Positions 50,375 to 57,686 of a stretch of DNA of 64,000 nt are shown here, piece by piece. The position numbers and the translations under genes are program-made. Source of the DNA: Runella sp. CRIBMP (GTDB taxonomy: Bacteria > Bacteroidota > Bacteroidia > Cytophagales > Spirosomataceae); the NCBI RefSeq assembly GCF_009905605.1, contig NZ_JAAAKZ010000001.1, positions 682,001 through 746,000 on the forward strand, in the 5' to 3' direction. Every line of letters begins with the position of its first letter. Position 1 is the stretch's first letter. Below the pieces are notes generated by a model. That model was not told where the DNA came from. It did no database searches and saw nothing but the letters and a program-made list of their open reading frames with translations.

Positions 50375-52882
50375 ATGTTAAAAAAACATAACATACTCCT
50401 ACTAACCCTTTTGCTGGGGTGCGGGAACACTTGGGGTCAAGTGCCTTTAGTGCTGGAAAGTTCATCCGTAAAAATGCGGTGGGAAAACAGCGCGCAGGGT
50501 TGGCAACTCAAAACTCTATCGGTCAAAAAGGACCAAACGTGGACGAATCTAAAAACACCATCGGGCGAAAATACGTTGCTCTATGCCGCTGAAAAACCTT
50601 CCGAAAAACCCGAGCAAATCGTCAAAAGTATTACGGGCGAAGAATTTCCGGGCCCGAAATACCACTACCAAACCAAATGGTGGGCCGAAAGCATCAGCCC
50701 CGTTTCGTTGAATACCGCAGGAAAAGCGTTTCATTTTTTTGCAAAAAACGGCCAACGAACCGCCAATAATACGTTGACTTTTAATCACGAGACAGAAAAC
50801 GCCAAAGTGACGACTGAGTGGAGTTTTGACCCAAAATTCCCGACCGATATTATCGTTAAACAAACCCTGACACCTAAAACGGCTGGCTACTTTTCGTTGG
50901 CTACCCCCACGATTGCGCCTGTCAGTGAAGCGGATATGGCTTGGGCGTCGGTGCCTGGCTATTTTCAGGGAAATTATATTCAGCCCAATTTTGCCTTGGC
51001 GTATGCCTACGGTCATGGAGTGCCCGCCATGCCTACCGTATATCGGGAGCGCTCAGCGAGCACGTTAAGCCCGTTGGTTACGACCAAAAACGGCATTACG
51101 ATTTCGGTCATTCCCGATCCGGCGCTGTGCCGCGACCCGTGGGAAAAAGACCAAAACACGCACCAAAATTGGAACGTTGGGCTTTCGCACAAAAACCGAA
51201 AATCGCAGCTTTCGCCTACACTGTATTATCCTGTGTTGGGTGAACCCAAATCCGCGCTGAAAGCGGGTGAGGTGGTCACGTACTCGTTTCGTTACAGCCT
51301 GATCGACGGAGATTGGTTCAAAGCCATCAACCATGCCGCGTACGATATTTATCAACTCAAAGAAGCCCTTGCATTGCGCCAAAGCAAACAATCGCTGACC
51401 GACCGTATCCAAAAAATGCACCATTACCTGACCGACCCCAAAACGTCGCTTTGGAATATTGAGGAGTACAAAGGCCTGAAAATAGGAGCGCAGTCGTATC
51501 TGGGCGGCGTGGTGGGTTCCAACAAAGATGCCATGAAAAACTCCGATTATGGCGCGATGTGGATGTTGGCAAAGGCTACCAACGACAGTTTGTTAATCAA
51601 AAATGTATTGCTTTACGCGCTGAATTTTAAGTTTACCCAGCAAATAGCCGACGAGGGTTTTTTCAAAGGCGCATTGGCGGGACAATATTATCTGGCCAAA
51701 TCAAAACGCTTTACCGAAGAGTGGGGTGAGGTGGTTGAACCCATTGCCGTGACGTATTATACGATGTTGGATATTGGCAATATTTTACTCTTTGAACCCA
51801 ACAATCAACCTCTAAAAGAGCGCTTGCAGGCGGGAGCGGAATGGTTGTTGAAAAACCAAAAATCCAACGGAAGTTGGGCCGTAGCCTACGACCGCAAAAC
51901 CGAGCAGGAAGCCTTCAAAGATATTCAGGATGTGCGCCCAACATTTTATGGTTTGCTGGTGGCGTATCGTATTTTGAAAGACTCCAAATACTTGGTTGCC
52001 GCCCGAAAAGGAGCCGATTGGTTTGTGAAAAATGCCGTAGAAACGGGTGGTTTTCTGGGAGTTTGTGGGGATGCCCGCTATGCTCCGGATTTTGCCACGG
52101 CACAGTCGGCACAGGCGCTGCTGGATTTGTACGATTTGACCAACGATTCAAAGTACAAAAACGCCGCTATTACGGCCGCCAAGGTTTATACCGCCTCCAT
52201 TTATACGCATCCGATTCCGAACCGCCGCCTCAAAACCGTCAATGGTACGCAGCGCGAAGATTGGGAAATTTCGCAGATGGGTTTGAGTTTCGAACACGGC
52301 GGTATTTTCGGATCTTCCAACATCCACGGGCCGATTCAATTGGCGAGCCATGCGGGTCTGTTTATTCGGATGCATCAACTGACGAAAGAGCCCATTTTTG
52401 CCGATATGGCGCGGTCGGTGGCGTGGGGACGTGATGCCTTTGTGGACGCCAAAACAAGCGTGGCCTCGTATTATTGGAACGCCATGAATCGCGGGGCCGG
52501 GCCGTATCCGCACCATGCGTGGTGGCAGATCGGTTGGCTCACCGACTATCTGATGGCCGAAGCTGAACTCCGTTCCAACGGGCAGGTAAGCTTCCCGCGC
52601 GGATTTGTGACGCCTAAAGTGGGGCCGCACCAAAGCTACGGTTTTGCCGCTGGGACGATCAACGGGGAAAAAGCGAATCTTATCGTAAATGAAAATTTGA
52701 TAAAAATAGACAACCCGACCATTGATTACATTTTGGCGGAATCGGAAAAGAAGGATAAAATTTTTGTGGTATTGCTGAATAATCGCGCGCAGGCTACTGA
52801 TTTTCAGGTGACTGTAAAAGGAAAAGCAATGAAGAAGCAACTTCCGGCCGTTGGGTTTGAAGTAATGGCGATTGAGAGATAA
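50375..52882 (+). CDS. exported protein of unknown activity, probable (alpha/alpha)-toroid glycan-active enzyme
   Basis: 835 residues with an N-terminal export signal (NILLLTLLLGCGNTWGQ; the Cys in LLLGC could make it a lipoprotein). The first ~320 residues are beta-rich. The middle (about 370-680) is a series of helix pairs with aromatic and Gly-rich turns (LQAGAEWLLKNQKSNGSWAVAYD; QALLDLYDLTNDSKYKNAA; HHAWWQIGWLTDYLMAEAEL), as in (alpha/alpha) barrel glycosidases and lyases. A small beta tail ends the protein. I cannot assign a CAZy family. It is the last gene before the opposite-strand DUF6934 cassette and is followed by a hairpin. Confidence 0.7.
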   Translation: MLKKHNILLLTLLLGCGNTWGQVPLVLESSSVKMRWENSAQGWQLKTLSVKKDQTWTNLKTPSGENTLLYAAEKPSEKPEQIVKSITGEEFPGPKYHYQTKWWAESISPVSLNTAGKAFHFFAKNGQRTANNTLTFNHETENAKVTTEWSFDPKFPTDIIVKQTLTPKTAGYFSLATPTIAPVSEADMAWASVPGYFQGNYIQPNFALAYAYGHGVPAMPTVYRERSASTLSPLVTTKNGITISVIPDPALCRDPWEKDQNTHQNWNVGLSHKNRKSQLSPTLYYPVLGEPKSALKAGEVVTYSFRYSLIDGDWFKAINHAAYDIYQLKEALALRQSKQSLTDRIQKMHHYLTDPKTSLWNIEEYKGLKIGAQSYLGGVVGSNKDAMKNSDYGAMWMLAKATNDSLLIKNVLLYALNFKFTQQIADEGFFKGALAGQYYLAKSKRFTEEWGEVVEPIAVTYYTMLDIGNILLFEPNNQPLKERLQAGAEWLLKNQKSNGSWAVAYDRKTEQEAFKDIQDVRPTFYGLLVAYRILKDSKYLVAARKGADWFVKNAVETGGFLGVCGDARYAPDFATAQSAQALLDLYDLTNDSKYKNAAITAAKVYTASIYTHPIPNRRLKTVNGTQREDWEISQMGLSFEHGGIFGSSNIHGPIQLASHAGLFIRMHQLTKEPIFADMARSVAWGRDAFVDAKTSVASYYWNAMNRGAGPYPHHAWWQIGWLTDYLMAEAELRSNGQVSFPRGFVTPKVGPHQSYGFAAGTINGEKANLIVNENLIKIDNPTIDYILAESEKKDKIFVVLLNNRAQATDFQVTVKGKAMKKQLPAVGFEVMAIER

Positions 52883-52908
52883 TCAGAAAAATGTTATTTT
52901 TTTCTGAT
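52882..52908. terminator. hairpin at the end of the 50375-52882 gene
   Basis: ATCAGAAAAA (52882-52891) pairs with TTTTTCTGAT (52899-52908), giving a 10-bp stem with a 7-nt loop and T-rich 3' arm in both readings. It overlaps the last base of the upstream gene and the stop of the minus-strand mini-gene, so it probably terminates transcription from both sides. Confidence 0.55.
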
Positions 52909-53031
52909 CGGTAAAGGTGTTTTTTTTAATAACTCATTGGCCTGTTCCAATTTAGGCGCAGCCGCAATTTTAAGGGTTGGGTGAATTTTTCCCCATTCTT
53001 TATCGTCAAGAGTTGGCTTGGTGGTTTTCAT
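52894..53031 (-). CDS. 45-residue basic mini-protein (paralogue 2 of the DUF6934 partner)
   Basis: ATG 53031 to TAA 52894. The sequence begins MKTTKPTLDDKEWGKI and ends PKLEQANELLKKTPLPIRKK. The end matches the pattern of the neighbouring 48-residue protein (xKANEILAKTDLxxxKRK), so the two are diverged copies. Very basic, no membrane segment. It lies downstream of the DUF6934 gene on the same strand. Too short for confident family assignment. Confidence 0.6.
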   Translation of the reverse strand: MKTTKPTLDDKEWGKIHPTLKIAAAPKLEQANELLKKTPLPIRKK

Positions 53032-53152
53032 AAAGCATAAATTTTTGGGATTGCTTTTGAATAATTCCATTTAGTCCAATGCTTTCAAATAGGTAAATTT
53101 AATAGAGTAAGAAGGCCAGAAATGAGCCTGAACAACCTAAAAAGAGAGTAAA

Positions 53153-53299
53153 CTATTTTCGCTTTAAGACAGATAAGTCTGTTTTAGCCAGGATTTCGTT
53201 AGCCTTTGCCAATTTATCAGAAAATGGAAGTTTTCCATCTTTTGATTTAAGACCAGCCATAGCTCTTTTTTCAATTTTGGAAATGGTCTTGACTTTCAT
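53153..53299 (-). CDS. 48-residue basic mini-protein adjacent to DUF6934
   Basis: ATG 53299 to TAG 53153; begins MKVKTISKIEKRAMAGLKSK and ends KANEILAKTDLSVLKRK. It starts 31 bases after the stop of the DUF6934 gene, suggesting co-transcription. The lysine-rich, helical look and pairing with DUF6934 resemble the small partner of a two-gene module such as toxin-antitoxin pairs, but nothing in the sequence proves that role. Confidence 0.65.
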   Translation of the reverse strand: MKVKTISKIEKRAMAGLKSKDGKLPFSDKLAKANEILAKTDLSVLKRK

Positions 53300-53329
53300 T
53301 AGGAGAAATTTTAATATAAAGTTAAAGAA

Positions 53330-53770
53330 TTATTTTTTTCTAATCAAGAAAGCTTGATATGGACGGTTGGAAACAAAAGGCTCTAATTCGTTATTCATAA
53401 CACCAAACATTTCAAATGCTAAATCAAGTTCATGAAAACTATGATTAATTGCAATTCTGTAAAGACGATTACGAACCGGTGAATTACCTGAAAAATAGAT
53501 TTGATGATGAGGAAATAAAGAAAAATAATGGTTCACAATTTGTAAAGTTGTAGCTAAAACCTTTTCGGTATCACCATTATCTGTTACCACAGCGTCATCA
53601 ATTTCATTGGTCAAGGGATTAACATCGCCTAAAGCAAGATTATAAATACCTGTAAAAGATGTTTCCTGAAAAGCAATAACTTTATGTATAACCCCTTTTG
53701 AACCAATACTTTCAAAGAAGAATTCTGTAGAATTTTGATTTGAATAAAATAAATAACTCGGATAGTTCAC
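53330..53770 (-). CDS. DUF6934-family protein
   Basis: Up to 146 residues; start is GTG at 53770 (no ATG nearby). Recognisable pattern: FESIGSKGVIHKVIAF, YNLALGDVNPLTNEIDDAVVTDNGDTEKVLATTLQIV, IYFSGNSPVRNRLYRIAI and EPFVSNRPYQAFLIRKK. Function of the family is unknown; it is common in Bacteroidota and often has a small partner gene. Here it is followed by two mini-proteins on the minus strand. The cassette interrupts the plus-strand run of the second locus, consistent with later insertion. Confidence 0.8.
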   Translation of the reverse strand: MNYPSYLFYSNQNSTEFFFESIGSKGVIHKVIAFQETSFTGIYNLALGDVNPLTNEIDDAVVTDNGDTEKVLATTLQIVNHYFSLFPHHQIYFSGNSPVRNRLYRIAINHSFHELDLAFEMFGVMNNELEPFVSNRPYQAFLIRKK

Positions 53771-53805
53771 AAATATATTTTTTTACAAAACTAAGCAAAA
53801 CCGTT

Positions 53806-55521
53806 TTGAACTCAACCATTGATACTGCCGTCATCTTCATCTTCTCGGCCTTTGTGCTGGCTATCGGGATGCTGTTTGCCCGAACGGGCCGCAACCTTAA
53901 ATCCTTCTTTGCGGGCGGGGAGGCAGTGCCGTGGTTCATTGGCGGCTTGTCGCTTTTTATGTCTTTTTTCTCAGCCGGCACCTTCGTGGCGTGGGGCTCC
54001 ATCGCGTACAAACACGGTTGGGTAGCAGTCACCATCCAGTGGACCATGTGCGTAGGGGCTATCGTGACGGGTCTGTTTTTGGCCCCACGTTGGCGCGCAA
54101 CGGGCAATCTGACGGCGGCAGAATTCATTCGTGAACGCCTCGGTGAGCGCGTTCAAAAAACCTATATCGGCATTTTTACCTTGGTTTCGGTTTTTATCAA
54201 AGGCTCTGTACTGTATCCCGTTGCCAAACTGGTGAGCATTTCATTGGGTTTTCCGTTGGTCGAATCAACCATTGTATTGGGTCTGTTTATGATTGCCTAT
54301 ACTGCCGTGGGCGGGCTGTGGGCCGTGATGGTCACCGATATTCTTCAGTTTGTCATTCTGACGGCAGCGGTGTTTATTCTGTTGCCGCTCTCGTTGGCCA
54401 AAGTGGGTGGTTTTGATAAATTTACGCAATCCGTTCCTGATGATTTTTTTAATTTACTGCACGGAGAATACACCTTGGGTTTTGTGATGGCTTTTGTGTT
54501 GTACCACATTGCCTACATTGGCGGTAACTGGACCTTTGTACAACGCTATACCAGCGTCGATAGTCCCAAATCAGCTCGAAAAGTGGCCTTTCTTTTTGCT
54601 GCTTTGTACCTCGTTAGTCCTATGATTTGGATGCTGCCGCCCATGATTTATCGCGCGCTCAATCCCAGCTTGGTCGGTTTGGATACAGAAAATGCGTATT
54701 TGCTAATTTGCAAAGCTGTCTTGCCGCCAGGCTTGTTGGGGCTGATGCTCACTGGCATGTATTTCTCTACCTCGGCCAGCGCCAATACCACGCTGAATGT
54801 CGTTTCGGCGGTTTTTACCAATGACATTTACAAAGGATTTATTAACCCAAAAGCCTCTGATAGGCAGTTGATTAAAATAGCCCGCCTTTCGTCGTGGGGC
54901 TTTGGTTTGGGCATGATTGTCATTGCTTTACTAGTACCTGCGGCGGGTGGAATTGTGGAAGTGGTGTTGAGTATTTCGGCCATTTCGGGTGGGCCGTTGT
55001 TAGCGCCGCCCCTTTGGGCGCTGTTTTCCAAGCGTATTAACGGAAAGACCACTTTTTGGATTACCGTCATTGGGCTAACTGTCAATCTGTTCTTTAAAGT
55101 ATTGTCGCCGTGGTTGTTGGATTTCAAATTAAGCCGGGCTTTAGAAACTATCATTGGTATTGGTTTGCCTTTGGTGTTGTTACTTGCTTATGAATTATAC
55201 GCCCGTTCCAAAGGCCTAATTTCTGAAGAATACGAACAATACTTGGCCACCAAAGCCACGCGCAAAGCGGCCAAATTGGCCGAAACTGAAGAGGAAGCCA
55301 CCGAAATCAAATGTCAAAACCGTTTCGGAATGCGGGTCATTGCAGGAGCGCTGGTTTTTGTGGCGGCTATGTTGTTGGGATTGAGCGCGTTTGCCACGTC
55401 GGGAGGCATGGTTACGGCAGCAATTGCGGTCGTGATTCTTTTAGGAGCAATTATTCCGTGGCGAGCAGCACAAAAAATAGAGTTATTGAAGCAAAATGCT
55501 ATATCGATGGATACAAAATAG
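53806..55521 (+). CDS. SSS-family sodium:solute symporter
   Basis: About 571 residues with ~14 transmembrane segments. SSS signatures: FFAGGEAVPWFIGGLSLFMSFFSAGTFV near the N-terminus (about residues 35-62), YTAVGGLWAVMVTDILQFVI (TM5 region) and LMLTGMYFSTSASANTTLN. The start is uncertain: I favour TTG 53806, which begins a typical periplasmic N-terminus; the frame opens at TTG 53740, overlapping the divergent DUF6934 start. No in-frame ATG precedes TM1. Probably imports the product released by the adjacent GH2 and FAD enzymes; the substrate is unknown. Confidence 0.88.
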   Translation: MNSTIDTAVIFIFSAFVLAIGMLFARTGRNLKSFFAGGEAVPWFIGGLSLFMSFFSAGTFVAWGSIAYKHGWVAVTIQWTMCVGAIVTGLFLAPRWRATGNLTAAEFIRERLGERVQKTYIGIFTLVSVFIKGSVLYPVAKLVSISLGFPLVESTIVLGLFMIAYTAVGGLWAVMVTDILQFVILTAAVFILLPLSLAKVGGFDKFTQSVPDDFFNLLHGEYTLGFVMAFVLYHIAYIGGNWTFVQRYTSVDSPKSARKVAFLFAALYLVSPMIWMLPPMIYRALNPSLVGLDTENAYLLICKAVLPPGLLGLMLTGMYFSTSASANTTLNVVSAVFTNDIYKGFINPKASDRQLIKIARLSSWGFGLGMIVIALLVPAAGGIVEVVLSISAISGGPLLAPPLWALFSKRINGKTTFWITVIGLTVNLFFKVLSPWLLDFKLSRALETIIGIGLPLVLLLAYELYARSKGLISEEYEQYLATKATRKAAKLAETEEEATEIKCQNRFGMRVIAGALVFVAAMLLGLSAFATSGGMVTAAIAVVILLGAIIPWRAAQKIELLKQNAISMDTK

Positions 55522-55528
55522 AATTGCT

Positions 55529-55588
55529 CCGCCCTTTAGGGCGGTGAAAGAAAGAAGAAAATGAACTATAAATAGTGGGCTTTAGCCC
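55529..55588. repeat. pair of short GC palindromes
   Basis: CCGCCCTTTAGGGCGG (55529-55544, 7-bp stem, 2-nt loop) and GGGCTTTAGCCC (55577-55588) lie 32 bases apart in the 91-base gap between the symporter and GH2 genes. They share the core GCYYTTTAGGGC-like symmetry and no T run follows either. They look like short interspersed palindromic repeats, or an attenuating hairpin pair. Confidence 0.55.
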
Positions 55589-55612
55589 GGACAATCAATT
55601 GACAAAACTTAT

Positions 55613-57622
55613 ATGAAATTAAGTGCTTTATTCTTTCTTATCTCTATTACTGCTTTTGGGCAATACACTCTTCGTCAACCAGAGGCCATCCCGTTGCACG
55701 GACAGTGGTCATTTGCCATGGATACCCGTGATGTGGGTGCCACAAAAGGTTGGTTTAAAGATAGTTACAATGTAAATGGATGGGATAAAGTAACCGTTCC
55801 GCATTGTTTTTCGGTAGATCCGCGCTTTCAGTTTTATACGGGAACGGTGTGGTATCGGAAGTCATTTTCGTGGCAACCCCAGGTGGGGAAGCGGGTCATT
55901 TTGCATTTTGATGCCGCGTATTACAAGTCGGAAGTATGGCTCAACAACCAAAAAGTAGGCACGCACGAAGGCGGGTATACTCCTTTCCATTTTGATATTA
56001 CGGGTTTCCTGAAATCGGGCGATAACGTTTTGGCGATTTCTATCAATAACGATACGTGGCAAACGGGCTCCATTCCGGGTGCGAAAGACAATGGCAATGC
56101 CAACGACCCGTTTCCTGGTTGGATTAATTACGGAGGGCTAATTCGCCCTGTTTATTTGACGGTTGAATCGGAAGTCTATTTGGAAAACCTGAAAGTGGAA
56201 GCAACGCCCGATTTGGCCAAAGGTACGGCCAGTGTGCGCCTCAAGGCTCGTGTTAGGAATGCGTCCAAACAGGCCGTTACGCCCAAATTGACGACGGTTG
56301 TTTCTTTAGACAACCAACCCTTAAAATTGGTTTGGAAAACATCTTCGTCCTCCATTGGCACGGGACAAACGTCGATTTTGGAGGCGGAAACATCATTGAA
56401 GGTGCCCGAAGTGAAACTGTGGAGCCTCGACGAGCCTACCTTGTACCAACTTCAAGCCGCCATTAGCGGCGATACGCTGTCGACTAATTTCGGCATTCGA
56501 AAAGTGGAAGTGCAGAATGCGCAAATATTGCTCAACGGTCAGCCAATACGGCTGGCGGGCGGAAACCGGGTCGTTGATTATCCTGGCTTAGGTTCATTGG
56601 AACCAGATTGGTTGGTCGAGAAAGACTTTCGACTAATGAAGGAAGCTGGAATGGAATTTCACCGCCTAACCCACTATACTCCGAGCGAGACTTTTTACGA
56701 TTTGGCCGACCGCTACGGAATGCTCATCATTACCGAGGCGGGTAATTGGCAACTTACGCCAACCCAAATGGACAATGACACCATTCGACGCAAATTTCAG
56801 CAGCAGTTTCGGGAAATGATGGAGCGCGATTGGAATCACCCGAGCGTCATTGCGTACAGCGTGGGCAATGAGTATTTGTCGGAGACCCCGTCGGGACAAC
56901 GTTGGACCAAAGACATGATGGTCTATGGGCGTAGTCTTGACCCAACGCGTCTGTATACTTTTGCTTCCATGCGTCTCAATATTTTGCCCGCCAAGCCCGA
57001 AGACGAAGCCACCCAATACTGCGATTTTGTCTCGACTAATACCTACGGAAACCACGCCAAAGCGTTTGATCATATTCATGCCCTCTACCCCGATAAACCC
57101 ATTCTAATCAGCGAGTGGGGAACACGTGCCGATAATGCGGCAGGAGAAGCAGGTCAAGTGTTTCATTTAGAGAGTGTAATGGTTGAAATTAGAAAGCGCC
57201 CTTACATCGTTGGGGCTTCGTGGTGGTCGTACAATGATTATCAAAGTCGGCACGCAGGAACGGCTCCCAATGGCTATCGCCCGTGGGGTTTGGTAGGCCC
57301 AGAGCGTGCTCAACGGCCTTTGTATGCGGCCCACCGCCGCGAAATGTCGCCCGTTACGCTCGAAAAAGTAAGTTATCAGGCGGGAGGACAGGGGCAACAT
57401 CAATTAATGATTCGGGTAAAAGCCCGGAATGATTTCCCAGCGTATGCCATAAAAAAATACCTGCTTAAAACCGACGGAAAAACGGTCGTGATTCCTGATT
57501 TACAGCCGGGTCAAAGCACAGAGATAAAGGTTCTAGTGCGTGGCTTTGAGAAAAATGTAAAATTGGAAATATTGAAACCCACGGGTTTTTCGGTCATTAC
57601 CGAAACATTTGAATTGAAATAA
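55613..57622 (+). CDS. exported glycoside hydrolase family 2
   Basis: 669 residues, signal peptide KLSALFFLISITAFGQ. Domains in order: sugar-binding jelly roll (about 20-180, with WDKVTVPHCFSVDP, GTVWYRKSF and WLNNQKVGTHEGGYTPF), immunoglobulin-like domain (about 180-295), then TIM barrel starting FGIRKVEVQNAQILLNGQPIRLAGGNR. Acid/base Glu420 is in YSVGNEYLSE and nucleophile Glu501 in ILISEWGTRAD. Family activities include beta-galactosidase, beta-glucuronidase and beta-mannosidase. The active-site surroundings (SVGNEY rather than SLGNE) are closest to the glucuronidase-like subgroup, a weak hint only. A FAD oxidoreductase follows. Confidence 0.9.
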   Translation: MKLSALFFLISITAFGQYTLRQPEAIPLHGQWSFAMDTRDVGATKGWFKDSYNVNGWDKVTVPHCFSVDPRFQFYTGTVWYRKSFSWQPQVGKRVILHFDAAYYKSEVWLNNQKVGTHEGGYTPFHFDITGFLKSGDNVLAISINNDTWQTGSIPGAKDNGNANDPFPGWINYGGLIRPVYLTVESEVYLENLKVEATPDLAKGTASVRLKARVRNASKQAVTPKLTTVVSLDNQPLKLVWKTSSSSIGTGQTSILEAETSLKVPEVKLWSLDEPTLYQLQAAISGDTLSTNFGIRKVEVQNAQILLNGQPIRLAGGNRVVDYPGLGSLEPDWLVEKDFRLMKEAGMEFHRLTHYTPSETFYDLADRYGMLIITEAGNWQLTPTQMDNDTIRRKFQQQFREMMERDWNHPSVIAYSVGNEYLSETPSGQRWTKDMMVYGRSLDPTRLYTFASMRLNILPAKPEDEATQYCDFVSTNTYGNHAKAFDHIHALYPDKPILISEWGTRADNAAGEAGQVFHLESVMVEIRKRPYIVGASWWSYNDYQSRHAGTAPNGYRPWGLVGPERAQRPLYAAHRREMSPVTLEKVSYQAGGQGQHQLMIRVKARNDFPAYAIKKYLLKTDGKTVVIPDLQPGQSTEIKVLVRGFEKNVKLEILKPTGFSVITETFELK

Positions 57623-57686
57623 GCAGACTTGGAAAGTCTAAACAGCAAAGCGATACGATTATTACGAATTTTTGAAAGAAATAGGG

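Noticed and set aside
51841-52434. 197-codon plus frame in another phase
   Set aside because: Out-of-phase shadow inside the 835-residue protein; Arg/Cys-rich composition is typical of shadows.
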